This document shows, in pieces, positions 1-7,589 of a DNA stretch of 36,624 nt (position 1 is the stretch's first letter; the number at the start of each line of letters is the position of its first letter). Both the position numbers and the translations under genes were made by a program. This DNA is from Deltaproteobacteria bacterium (GTDB lineage: Bacteria > Myxococcota_A > UBA9160 > UBA6930). Location of the stretch: contig NYZB01000268.1 of the NCBI GenBank assembly GCA_002687015.1, forward strand, positions 1-36,624, in the 5' to 3' direction. The notes under the pieces were generated by a model, which was not told the DNA's origin, did not search any database, and saw only the letters and a list, made by a program, of their open reading frames with translations.

Positions 1-137
1 GATCGCGGGGCGGCGGGCACCCTACGCTCATGGCTCGGCCGGGACGCCCTGCTTCCGGCGTTGCGTGGACGCAGTGTCGCCTCCGCGGCTTGCGCCGCAG
101 GCGACCTGGCCCAGCGGCCTGCGAGCCTGCCTGCGCT

Positions 138-410
138 TTACTTCGCTACGTCCTGGGTGAGGACGCGGCCGATCGAGGCCGCCGCGGCTTGCAGGGCCTC
201 GCCGGCCTTGACCAGCGCGGCCCGACGGGCGCCCGGGTCCGCGCGCCAGGCGCGAAAGGCCTCCTGGGCCGATTCCAGGGTCGCGTCGAGCTGGCCACGG
301 CTGGCATCCGGGCATTGGGCGAAGACCTTGCCGGTGGCCGGGTTGATGACGTCCAGGGTCGCCAGGGTAGGCGCGGCCTGGCCTGCGATGGTGAGCGAGA
401 AGTCGGACAT
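138..410 (-). pseudogene. Truncated aldehyde dehydrogenase (N-terminal 90 residues only)
   Basis: The protein starts MSDFSLTIAG and carries the N-terminal ALDH signature: NPATGKVF at about 23-30, then LDATLESAQEAFRAWR and an RRAAL segment. It ends at a TAA just where family members read LTxEQGKPL (here LTQDVAK). Full-length ALDHs have about 470-500 residues, so the NAD-binding fold, catalytic Cys and catalytic Glu are all absent. The start is sound: AAGGAG lies seven bases upstream on the minus strand. I translated the remaining 137 bases in all three minus frames and found no convincing ALDH continuation. It is therefore probably a decayed or rearranged gene. A short functional protein is possible but less likely. 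It is divergent from the oxidoreductase operon at 513. Confidence 0.7.
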
Positions 411-489
411 GGGCTCCTTCGGGGCGGGCGCGGCTCCCTGGTTTCGAGAGACTAGCGGCTCACTTCCTCCCGAGGGCTGCGAAGGCCCT

Positions 490-508
490 ATCCTCTGGGT
501 AGGAGGAT
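490..508 (+). promoter_or_regulatory. Hairpin covering the ribosome binding site of the AOR gene
   Basis: ATCCTC (490-495) is the exact reverse complement of GAGGAT (503-508), with a seven-base loop. The Shine-Dalgarno AGGAGG (501-506) lies in the 3' arm, and the ATG follows at 513. Folding would hide the ribosome binding site. The stem has only six pairs, so it may be incidental; that it limits translation is an inference. Confidence 0.35.
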
Positions 509-512
509 CCCC

Positions 513-2330
513 ATGGACGCGCGAACCTTCGGTGAGGCCGTGGCCCACGTCGACCTGGCCACCGGTGCCGTGGAGATGCGGCCCGCACCTCGTGACTGGG
601 TGGAGAAGTACATCGGCGGGCGGGGGTTGGGCGTGCGCTACCTGCTCGAGAACGGTCCGGAGGTGGATCCCCTCTCGCCCGAGAACCAGCTCTGCTTCAT
701 GAACGGGCCTCTCTCCGGATCGGAAGCCAGCATGAGCGGCCGCTGGGCCTGTGTGACGAAGTCGCCCCTCACCGGCACGGTCACGGACAGCCACCAGGGC
801 GGCTGGACCGCAGCGCGCGTGCGTTGGGCGGGCTTCGATGGTCTCGTCTTCGACGGTCGGGCTCCGAAGCCGGTCTATGCCTTCCTCGAGGATGGGCGGC
901 TCGAGCTGCGCGACGCCTCCGCCGTGTGGGGCCAGGGGATCCACGACACGGTGAAGTTCTTCCAGGAGCGCTACGGCGCGAAGGACCTCTCGGTGTGCGC
1001 GATCGGCCCCGCGGGAGAAGAGCAGGTGCGCTTCGCCGCGTGGCTGAATGAGGACGACCGCGCCTTCGGCAGGGGCGGCACCGGCGCCGTCGCCGGGAGC
1101 AAGAACCTGAAGGCCATCGTCGTCCGCGCGCCTCGAAGAACGAGCACGGTAGAGGATCCCGAAGCCTGGAAGGACGCCCGGCGCAAGGTGCTCGACCGGA
1201 TTCGCGACGAGGCGCACATCACCAGCCCCAAGAAGGGCGGGCTCTCGGTCTATGGCACGAACGTGCTGATGAACGTGGCCAACACCATGGGCGCCCTTCC
1301 CACCCGCAACAGCCAGCTCACGGCCTTCGGCGAGAGGGCCGAGAAGATCAGCGGCGAGTTCGTGCAGGAGAGCATCCTCGTGGGCGATCCCACCTGCCAC
1401 GCCTGCCCGGTGGCCTGCAAGAAGGAGGTCGAGATCGAGGAGGGGCCCTACGCGGGCCTGCGCATGGAGAGCGTCGAGTACGAGCCCGCCTGGTCGCTGG
1501 GCGCGAACTGCGACAACGACGACATCGCCTCGATCGCCAAGATGATCGACCAGTGCAACGACCTCGGCATGGACCCGATCGAGCTCGGCAACGCCCTCTC
1601 CCTGTACATGGAGGCCACGGAAAAGAGCTGGGTCAAGGACGATGGCCTCGAGTGGGGCGACGCCTCCGCGATGGTCGCCCTCGTCGAGGAGATCGGTCGG
1701 CGCAGCACACCGCTCGGCAACCTCCTCGCCGAGGGACCGGCCCGCGCGGGCCAGGAGATCGGTCACCCCGAGCTCGCGATGGCGGTGAAGGGCCAGGCCA
1801 TCCCGGCCTACGATCCGCGGGGTCTCAAGGGGATGGGCCTGGGCTACGCCACCAGCAACCGGGGCGCCTGCCACCTGCGCGCCTACACGGCCGGCGCCGA
1901 GACGGGCGTGCTGCCGATCGACGCCGACCCCCTGGCCTGGCAGGGCAAGGGGGCCCTCGTGAAGGCCTTCCAGGATCTCCATGCCTTCTCGGACAGTCTC
2001 GACCTGTGCAAGTTCAGCGCTTTTGCCGAGACCGCGGAGGAGTATGCCCTGCAGTACGCGATCGCCTTGGGCGAGGCCTTCGGTCCCGACGACGTCGCCC
2101 TGACCGGCGAGCGCATCTACAACCTGGAGCGCCACTACAACAACCGGGCCGGCTTCCGCGAGGGCTCGGACGACCTGCCGGCGCGCTTCCTCGAGGAGCC
2201 CTCGACCCTGGCCGGCTCGAAGGGAGAGGTCAGCGAGCTCGCCCCCATGCTCGAGGAGTACTATCGCGAGCGCGGATGGGTCGAGGGGGTCGCCCCGGAG
2301 GCCAAGCTCCGTGAGCTGGGGATCCTCTGA
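513..2330 (+). CDS. Aldehyde:ferredoxin oxidoreductase family protein (tungsten bispterin)
   Basis: At 605 residues it has the usual size for this family, whose members oxidise aldehydes, or reduce acids with low-potential electrons, at a tungsten bis-pterin centre. The N-terminal domain has the signature YIGGRGLG near 33-40. The [4Fe-4S] ligands are C295, C298 and C302 (CHACPVAC) and C499 (LDLCKF), the spacing seen in the Pyrococcus enzyme. The pterin-binding segment NRGACHLRAYT is near 450. The start has a strong AGGAGG. A MoaD-like gene begins eight bases after the stop and a CoA transferase follows, so the three are probably one transcript. The substrate cannot be read from sequence; the CoA transferase suggests an aldehyde/acid/acyl-CoA conversion. 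The family is very likely, the specific subfamily less so. Confidence 0.93.
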   Translation: MDARTFGEAVAHVDLATGAVEMRPAPRDWVEKYIGGRGLGVRYLLENGPEVDPLSPENQLCFMNGPLSGSEASMSGRWACVTKSPLTGTVTDSHQGGWTAARVRWAGFDGLVFDGRAPKPVYAFLEDGRLELRDASAVWGQGIHDTVKFFQERYGAKDLSVCAIGPAGEEQVRFAAWLNEDDRAFGRGGTGAVAGSKNLKAIVVRAPRRTSTVEDPEAWKDARRKVLDRIRDEAHITSPKKGGLSVYGTNVLMNVANTMGALPTRNSQLTAFGERAEKISGEFVQESILVGDPTCHACPVACKKEVEIEEGPYAGLRMESVEYEPAWSLGANCDNDDIASIAKMIDQCNDLGMDPIELGNALSLYMEATEKSWVKDDGLEWGDASAMVALVEEIGRRSTPLGNLLAEGPARAGQEIGHPELAMAVKGQAIPAYDPRGLKGMGLGYATSNRGACHLRAYTAGAETGVLPIDADPLAWQGKGALVKAFQDLHAFSDSLDLCKFSAFAETAEEYALQYAIALGEAFGPDDVALTGERIYNLERHYNNRAGFREGSDDLPARFLEEPSTLAGSKGEVSELAPMLEEYYRERGWVEGVAPEAKLRELGIL

Positions 2331-2337
2331 GGCCCGC

Positions 2338-2616
2338 GTGCACGTCTCTCTCTTCGCCACCCTCCGCGAGATCGTCGGCCAGAAGACCGTGGACCTGCAG
2401 GTCGGCCCGGGGAGCACCGTGCAGGCACTGGCCGAAGAGCTCGTGCTTCGCTGGCCGGAGCTGGGAGAGCACCTCTTCGACGCGGAGGGCCGCCTGGGCC
2501 GCCGCGTCAACGTGTTCATCGATGGACGCAACCTGCGCTGGCTTCCCGACCGGGAGCAGACCCGTTTGACCAGTACCGAGTGCATCGACCTGTTCCCGCC
2601 CGTGGCGGGCGGTTGA
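2338..2616 (+). CDS. MoaD/ThiS family sulfur-carrier-like protein
   Basis: This is a small ubiquitin-fold protein that starts VHVSLFATLRE and ends in Gly-Gly (PPVAGG). In this family the C-terminal glycine is thiocarboxylated to deliver sulfur to molybdopterin. I chose GTG 2338 (92 codons) because MoaD proteins open with this strand. GTG 2311, overlapping the upstream gene by 20 bases, would add nine unmatched residues. Next to an AOR-family gene it most likely helps supply the pterin dithiolene for the tungsten cofactor, an arrangement known from other AOR operons. Thiamine biosynthesis is a less likely alternative, because no thi genes are nearby. Confidence 0.85.
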   Translation: MHVSLFATLREIVGQKTVDLQVGPGSTVQALAEELVLRWPELGEHLFDAEGRLGRRVNVFIDGRNLRWLPDREQTRLTSTECIDLFPPVAGG

Positions 2617-2637
2617 GGCTCGGCCGGAGGAGAACCC

Positions 2638-3846
2638 ATGCCCGCACTCGATGGCCTTCGCATCCTCGACATGACCCAGTACGAGGCCGGTACCTCGTGC
2701 ACGCAGATGCTCGGCTGGCTCGGCGCCGACGTCGTCAAGATCGAGGCTCCCCGGCACGGCGACCCCGGCCGCACCCTGGTCGTCGGGGGAGACTACGCAC
2801 CCTACTTCTGCAACTGGAACACGAACAAGCGCAGCCTCGCCCTCGACCTGGCCAAGCCCGAGGGCCGTGAGCTGCTGCTGCGCCTCGTGCCCCGCTTCGA
2901 CATCTTCATCGAGAACTACGGGCCGGGCGTGGTGGAGCGCCTCGATCTCGAGTACGAGACCCTGAAGGCCCTGCACCCCGGCCTGATCTATGCGCAGATC
3001 AAGGGCTTCGGCAGCTCGGGGCCCTACGCGGACTTCAAGAGCTACGACATGATCGCCCAGGCCGCCGCCGGGGCCTTCTCGGTGACGGGCGACTTCGACG
3101 GCCCGCCGATGCTGCCGGGCCCGACCACCGCCGACTCCGGTACCGGCGTCCAGATGGCCGTGGCACTCCTGGCGGCCGTGGTCCAGCGCCATCGCACCGG
3201 CCGGGGTCAACACATCGAGATCTCGATGCAGGAGGCGATGACCTACTACATGCGCACGCGCACCGCCTTCGCCTCCGACTTCGGGGCCCAGGCCGTGCCA
3301 CGCATCGGCAACGCCATGGGCGCCGCGCCGACGGGGCTCTACGCGTGCAAGCCCTTCGGCCCGAACGACCATGCCTACCTGATCACCGTGACGAACCGGC
3401 ACTGGGACCATCTCTGCATGGCGATGGAGCGCCTGGACCTGCTCGTGGACCCGCGCTTCGAGGCCCCGGAAGGCCGGGTCGAGAACGGAGAGGCGCTCCG
3501 GGAGGAGATCGGAGCCTGGACCGCAGAGCGCACCAAGTACGAGGTCATGGAGACCCTGGCCAAGGCCGGCGTGCCCTGCTCCGCCATCCTCGACACGAAG
3601 GATCTGCACGAGGACCCACACCTGCTGGCGAGGGGCTTCATCGAGAAGGTCGAGCACCCGGAGCGCGGCGAGGTGCGGCTGCTCGGCTGCGCACCCCGCA
3701 TGTCGGAGAGTCCGGTCGAGATGCAGCGAGCGCCCCTGCTCGGCGAGCACAGCGAAGAGGTTCTCCGTGCGGAGCTCGACCTCCAGGCCGACCAGCTGGC
3801 CGCGCTTCGGGCCTCCGGGGTCGTAGGCCAGCGCGAACCGGGGTAG
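2638..3846 (+). CDS. CaiB/BaiF family (class III) CoA transferase
   Basis: At 402 residues it matches the family, which moves CoA between acids through an aspartyl-CoA thioester. The N-terminal segment LDGLRILDMTQYEAG and the GADVVKIEAP motif are typical. D166, in PTTADSGTG, aligns with the catalytic Asp of formyl-CoA transferase. QHIEISMQEA and the C-terminal PHLLARGF segment are also family features. The start has GGAGGAG nine bases upstream. It follows the MoaD-like gene by 21 bases, so it is probably cotranscribed with the oxidoreductase. It could activate the acid made by that enzyme or supply the acid to be reduced; the substrate is unknown. Confidence 0.93.
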   Translation: MPALDGLRILDMTQYEAGTSCTQMLGWLGADVVKIEAPRHGDPGRTLVVGGDYAPYFCNWNTNKRSLALDLAKPEGRELLLRLVPRFDIFIENYGPGVVERLDLEYETLKALHPGLIYAQIKGFGSSGPYADFKSYDMIAQAAAGAFSVTGDFDGPPMLPGPTTADSGTGVQMAVALLAAVVQRHRTGRGQHIEISMQEAMTYYMRTRTAFASDFGAQAVPRIGNAMGAAPTGLYACKPFGPNDHAYLITVTNRHWDHLCMAMERLDLLVDPRFEAPEGRVENGEALREEIGAWTAERTKYEVMETLAKAGVPCSAILDTKDLHEDPHLLARGFIEKVEHPERGEVRLLGCAPRMSESPVEMQRAPLLGEHSEEVLRAELDLQADQLAALRASGVVGQREPG

Positions 3847-3917
3847 CCCCGGCGCCCCCCTTGGCCCGTGCCCGCCAGGCAGGCTCCAGACCGCCGGCTC
3901 GGCGCACCCGGCGGGCT

Positions 3918-4319
3918 CTAGGGGCTCGAGGGGCCCTCCTCCGCGCTGGCGCGGATCCGCCAGGCCCACACCGAGAAGGAGGGAATGGCGAGGGTCGCGA
4001 CCCCGGCCGTCGAGAGCAGCGGCTCGGGGGTGCCGCGCAGGCTGTGCACCAGGTAGATGAGGACGATGGTGATGAGCGAGGGAACCGCGATCGCAGTGCC
4101 GACCACCGCGAGGCGCCCTCCCTCGCGGGAGGCCAGGCGGGAGCAGACCTGCACGATCAGGCCGCCGAAGAAGAAGGTGTAGACGGCCTGCTTTCCGGCG
4201 GAGGTCGCTGCGGCCGTCGCACCATGGGACACGTTGATGGCGGCCACCAGGCTCCCCATGAGCAGGGCGCCGAAGAGCCCTGCTCGAGGGTCGAACCAGC
4301 TGGGGACCTTGGTGCACAT
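3918..4319 (-). CDS. Small integral membrane protein, unknown function
   Basis: This is a 133-residue protein with about four hydrophobic segments, near residues 13-30, 45-62, 70-92 and 102-120. The ends are polar (MCTKVPSWFDPR and RIRASAEEGPSSP). I recognise no family. The ATG lies seven bases after the stop of the TerB-like gene, so the two are probably translated from one message and may work together at the inner membrane. Its stop faces the CoA transferase stop at 3846, with 71 bases between. Confidence 0.7.
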   Translation of the reverse strand: MCTKVPSWFDPRAGLFGALLMGSLVAAINVSHGATAAATSAGKQAVYTFFFGGLIVQVCSRLASREGGRLAVVGTAIAVPSLITIVLIYLVHSLRGTPEPLLSTAGVATLAIPSFSVWAWRIRASAEEGPSSP

Positions 4320-4326
4320 CGGCCGG

Positions 4327-4890
4327 CTAGCTCTCGAAGCTGCGGTCCAGCTCCGCCAGCACCCGGCGCTCGCTGCGGGAGATCTTGGAGGTGAGGCCCA
4401 GGATCCCGCCGGCGGCGGACGCCACGTCCGTGGCCCGCTCCATCAGCCGGGCGCGGAACTGCTCCCGCTCGCCCTCGGACAGCTCGCCGACCGTCTCGCG
4501 GACGAAGTCCTGCCAGGCCTCCACGAGGGCCGGCGCCGGACGCTCGCGCGTCCAGATGCGCAGCAGGCGATAGCTCGGCGACTCGGGCTCGAGCCCGGTC
4601 GCCCGCGCTCCGGCCAGGATCGCTTCGCGCTCCTTGGCATCCATGTGCCCGTCGGCCCAGGCCACCTCGATCAGCGGCACCAGGGCGAGCGCCGTCAGGG
4701 TCGAGGGCCGGATGCCGAGGCCGACCAGCCGATCGACGAGCTGCAGGTCCGTCAGTCCCGAGGCCTCCGCAAGCTGCCAGCTCTCGCTGTAGTCGCCGCC
4801 CTGGAACAGATCCAGGAACTCCGAGGCGGCCCCCTGGTAGAAGGCGTCCGCCAGCCCGCGGTCCACGGTCTCCAAGGAGTGCTGCGACAT
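4327..4890 (-). CDS. TerB-like domain protein
   Basis: This is a 187-residue, mostly helical and acidic protein. The stretch LIEVAWADGHMDAKEREAI near 73-91 is the TerB-type motif, in which an acidic loop follows the first helix; TerB-like domains are linked to metal or membrane stress responses. A second half (about 105-187) rich in Glu and Arg has no motif I recognise. No signal peptide is visible, so it should be cytoplasmic. It sits directly upstream of the small membrane protein at 3918 and is likely coupled to it. A second TerB-containing protein lies at 30493. The domain call is good; the role is not known. Confidence 0.75.
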   Translation of the reverse strand: MSQHSLETVDRGLADAFYQGAASEFLDLFQGGDYSESWQLAEASGLTDLQLVDRLVGLGIRPSTLTALALVPLIEVAWADGHMDAKEREAILAGARATGLEPESPSYRLLRIWTRERPAPALVEAWQDFVRETVGELSEGEREQFRARLMERATDVASAAGGILGLTSKISRSERRVLAELDRSFES

Positions 4891-4941
4891 GGCGTCTCCA
4901 CTCGGCCCCGCCGGAACGATATCCGGGTTGCCTCCAAGGCT

Positions 4942-5994
4942 CTAGGTCAGGCGCCGCCGAGCCAGAAAGAGCCCGGCGAGAGCAGGCAAGAGGAGCCCCG
5001 GCTCCGGAACGAGCAGGCGAAGCGCGAAGGTCACGGGCTCGACGCTTCCGGCGCCGTCCGAGGTGAGGAGCAGGCTCAGGTCGCCCCCCGAGAGGTTGGG
5101 GCCGAGGCTGATCGCCTCGACGTTCAGGATCGTCGGACGGGTCCACAACAGGGACTTGGTCACGGGCTGCACCCCACCCGCGGCCAGGGAAGGGAGGGCG
5201 CTGGTCTCCGTCGCCCCGGCGAAGTCGACCGCGAACAGGCGCGCCTCGAAGCCCTGGATGCCGAGCGCGCGCTCCAGCACGAGCAGATCGCCGGTGGGCA
5301 GGGCCACCAGCTCGACGACGCCGACCAGCAGGCCCGGCTCGCTCAGGTAGGCCCACTGCCCGTTCGGCGCCCCGGAGGCGTCGAAGCGCTGAAGGCGCAC
5401 CAGGGTGCCACCTGCCGGCGATGCGTCCGGCCCGTCGGGCAGGAGCGCCGTCTCGTTGGCGATCCAGAAGGCCGACTCGTCGGGCGCCAGGGTGAGGGAT
5501 TCGAGGCTGCGGTTGAAGACGGCGGAGCCGTAGATCGAGGGCACGCCGAGCCCACCCACGATGGCCCCGGTCAGCGGATCAACCTCCTGCACGGCCGGGC
5601 CGACCTCATCCGAGACGAAGAGGGTGCCGCTGGACGCGCGCCAGGCCGCTCCCTCGAGATCGACCCCGCCGGCCAGGGCCACCGGAGCCGACCCGGTCAC
5701 CCCCGTGACGAAGGCCGTGCTCGGGTCGAGCGCCACCTGGAGACGGTGCAGGGTCCCCCCGGAGTCGGCGACGGCCAGGAACTCCCCTCCCCCCACGTGG
5801 GACCAGCCCGAGAGCTCGGGGGTGCCGATGCCCTGGATGACGAAGGGGGTCTGGCCGGGATCGACGACGGTGAGGGCCGCGGCGGGGCGGACCAGGCAGG
5901 CCGCCATCAGAAGCAGGACCGGGAACGGAGCGAGTCTTCCGGATCGTCGGGCGATGGATCGAAGCACGAGGATATGTGGTGGGAGACCCCGCAT
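4942..5994 (-). CDS. PEP-CTERM secreted protein with phytase-like esterase domain
   Basis: This 350-residue protein begins with a long signal peptide (hydrophobic run about 22-36, probable cleavage after AAA near 41). It ends with a PEP-CTERM sorting tail: VPEP at 329-332, a hydrophobic helix, then a basic ARRR cluster. The middle resembles the esterase-like phytase beta-propeller family: GGVDLEGAAW, FVSDEVGP, NRSLESLTLAPDESAFWIANE and LNVEAISLGP give the repeated acidic and Glu-rich blade motifs. It should be exported and processed by an exosortase, but none is encoded here. The start is uncertain: ATG 5994 lacks a clear ribosome binding site, and GTG 5967 is an alternative. It is divergent from the methyltransferase. 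Confidence 0.8.
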   Translation of the reverse strand: MRGLPPHILVLRSIARRSGRLAPFPVLLLMAACLVRPAAALTVVDPGQTPFVIQGIGTPELSGWSHVGGGEFLAVADSGGTLHRLQVALDPSTAFVTGVTGSAPVALAGGVDLEGAAWRASSGTLFVSDEVGPAVQEVDPLTGAIVGGLGVPSIYGSAVFNRSLESLTLAPDESAFWIANETALLPDGPDASPAGGTLVRLQRFDASGAPNGQWAYLSEPGLLVGVVELVALPTGDLLVLERALGIQGFEARLFAVDFAGATETSALPSLAAGGVQPVTKSLLWTRPTILNVEAISLGPNLSGGDLSLLLTSDGAGSVEPVTFALRLLVPEPGLLLPALAGLFLARRRLT

Positions 5995-6057
5995 TGTGGC
6001 AGATCGGGGCCTCGCGTCGGGCGACCCAAAGAGGCACCCTCCCCCCGAGGAGACCCG

Positions 6058-6828
6058 ATGACCGAGCAACCGCCCGAGCAGCCCCCGGCCCTGCCGCCCC
6101 ACCAGACCCTGACGACCTACTACGACTCCGATCCGGAGCGCAGTGCCTATGTCCACGCCCTCTTCAAGCGCACGGCGCACCACTACGACACGATCGAGAA
6201 GATCTTCGGCAACGGAGGCCTGCTCTACCGGCGCTATTCCCTGCGAATGAACGGGCTGCGGCCGGGGATGAAGGTCCTGGACGTGGCGATCGGGACCGCG
6301 GCCGTCGCCTGCGGCGCGGCAAAGGAGGTCGGACCCACCGGGCAGGTCTTCGGTGTCGATCCCAACGAGGGGATGCTCGGCGAAGCTCGCAAGAAGTTCG
6401 ATGGCCCGCTCACCCGCGGTGTCGCCCAGCAGCTGCCCTTCAAGAGCGACACCTTCGACTTCGTCACGATGGGCATCGCCCTTCGCCACGTGTCGGACCT
6501 GAAGGCGACCTTCTGTGAGTATCACCGGGTGCTCAAGCCGGGCGGCCGGCTCTGGATCCTCGAGGGCCACGTCGCGAAGTCCCGCATCGGCCATGCCCTG
6601 ACGCGCTTCGTCTGGGCGAAGGCGATCCCGGGCCTGACCCTCGCCTTCACCGGAAGCCGGGATGCCAAGCTGCTGATGGACTACTACTGGGACACCGTCG
6701 AGCAGTGCGTCCCCGAGGAGCAGATCGTCGCCGCGATCGCGAGCGCGGGCTTCGAGGATCCCCGCGTCCGCGTCACCATGCCGGGGGCCTTCTGCGAGTA
6801 CAAGGGTCGGAAGGCCCTGGCCAGCTGA
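6058..6828 (+). CDS. Class I SAM-dependent methyltransferase, UbiE/MenG-like
   Basis: This 256-residue protein begins after GAGGAG. It has a Rossmann methyltransferase core: motif I VLDVAIGTA (73-81), the acidic loop GVDPNEGML (99-107), the motif LPFKSDTFDFVTMGIALRHV and post-motif HRVLKPGGRLWILE. The order and the LRHV segment match the UbiE/COQ5 family, which methylates quinone precursors. Motif I is a variant, VAIGTA in place of the usual GxGTG. The N-terminal tail is proline-rich. It could instead act on another small lipid. It is codirectional with the pilus locus but 62 bases before it, and may or may not share its transcript. Confidence 0.85.
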   Translation: MTEQPPEQPPALPPHQTLTTYYDSDPERSAYVHALFKRTAHHYDTIEKIFGNGGLLYRRYSLRMNGLRPGMKVLDVAIGTAAVACGAAKEVGPTGQVFGVDPNEGMLGEARKKFDGPLTRGVAQQLPFKSDTFDFVTMGIALRHVSDLKATFCEYHRVLKPGGRLWILEGHVAKSRIGHALTRFVWAKAIPGLTLAFTGSRDAKLLMDYYWDTVEQCVPEEQIVAAIASAGFEDPRVRVTMPGAFCEYKGRKALAS

Positions 6829-6890
6829 GCCGACGGACCCGACGCACGCGAGACGGGTCGCGGCGTCGGGCGAGAGAACGAGGAGGGCAG

Positions 6891-7589
6891 ATGCCGGGTT
6901 TCGTGGCGAGCGCGGTCGTCGCCCTGGCCATGCTGGTGGGTGGCTGCAGCCTCTTGGCCGTGGATCTCCCCTTCCTCGGAGACCGCGACGCAGAGCCCTC
7001 CGGCGCCCGTGGGCTGGATCTGGAGGAGACGCACGAGGATCGGCTGCGCTGTGGAGCCGAGGGACGCGGGGACTGCAGCGACTGGTTCGCCATCGACATC
7101 GAGCGCCGCGGAGTCCTGCGCGTCGGGATCGAGACCGAGGCCGCTCCGGAAAGCGGCGTGAAGCCCCCCCTCCGGGCGGCGCTGCTCCGCGGCGAGACCC
7201 GCCTGCGCTCGCGGGGGCCGGGTGGGAAGCTCCGCTTGCAGCGCCAGCTGGAGCCCGGGCCCTATCTCGTCCGGGTGTGGAGCGAAGAGGCGGGCCCCGC
7301 GATCGAGTACCGGATCGAGGCGCGCCTGCTCTCCTTCCGGCTTCGCCGATTCGCCCTGCTGGAGATCGACGAGAGCGGCGGCACCGTCGCCCTCGAGATC
7401 GCCGGCGGCTCCCAGCACGGCTTGCGGGTTGGCATGGGCGGGAACGTGGTGGAGGGAACACGGCGCCTCGGTCGCTTCCGGATCACCGACGTCTATCCGG
7501 AGGGGGCCCGCGCAGAAGTCCAGGGGCGGCTGGGCGGGCCGCTGACACCGAGCACGGAGGCGGAGGTCGAGCTGCCTCCGAGCGGCTGA
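6891..7589 (+). CDS. Lipoprotein of unknown function upstream of the Tad locus
   Basis: This 232-residue protein starts after AGGAGGG. It has a signal peptide with lipobox VGGC, the acylated cysteine being C19, followed by Ser, so outer-membrane sorting is expected. The mature part looks all-beta: a central segment RLQRQLEPGPYLVRVW resembles the strand pattern of pre-peptidase-like domains. The C-terminal segment GGSQHGLRVGMGGNVV, then RFRITDVYP, resembles small beta-barrel cap domains. I do not recognise a named family. The stop overlaps the next start (TGATG), so it is translationally coupled to the lytic transglycosylase and probably acts with it in the periplasm. Confidence 0.75.
   Translation: MPGFVASAVVALAMLVGGCSLLAVDLPFLGDRDAEPSGARGLDLEETHEDRLRCGAEGRGDCSDWFAIDIERRGVLRVGIETEAAPESGVKPPLRAALLRGETRLRSRGPGGKLRLQRQLEPGPYLVRVWSEEAGPAIEYRIEARLLSFRLRRFALLEIDESGGTVALEIAGGSQHGLRVGMGGNVVEGTRRLGRFRITDVYPEGARAEVQGRLGGPLTPSTEAEVELPPSG

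Noticed and set aside
1-137. Frameshifted continuation of the ALDH (an RRPLGQVA stretch in another minus frame)
   Set aside because: It matches only a few residues around KPLGQA and no later ALDH motif follows, so I treat it as chance.
138-2774. An 878-codon open frame on the minus strand running across the AOR operon
   Set aside because: Only its last 90 codons (the ALDH start at 410) have family signal. The rest is the antisense of the AOR and MoaD genes in GC-rich DNA, where stops are rare; no domain is visible.
3870-3916. Inverted repeat GCCCGCC (3870-3876) with GGCGGGC (3910-3916) between convergent genes
   Set aside because: The loop is 33 bases and there is no U-run, so it does not look like an intrinsic terminator; such repeats are frequent by chance in this GC-rich DNA.
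2230-4317. A 695-codon minus-strand frame over the CoA transferase
   Set aside because: Repetitive Arg/Gly/Ala/His composition with no motif. It is the antisense of a gene with clear catalytic residues.
4234-6828. A long plus-strand frame (864 codons) whose end is the methyltransferase
   Set aside because: Everything before ATG 6058 is antisense to the PEP-CTERM and TerB genes. The GAGGAG site fixes the real start.
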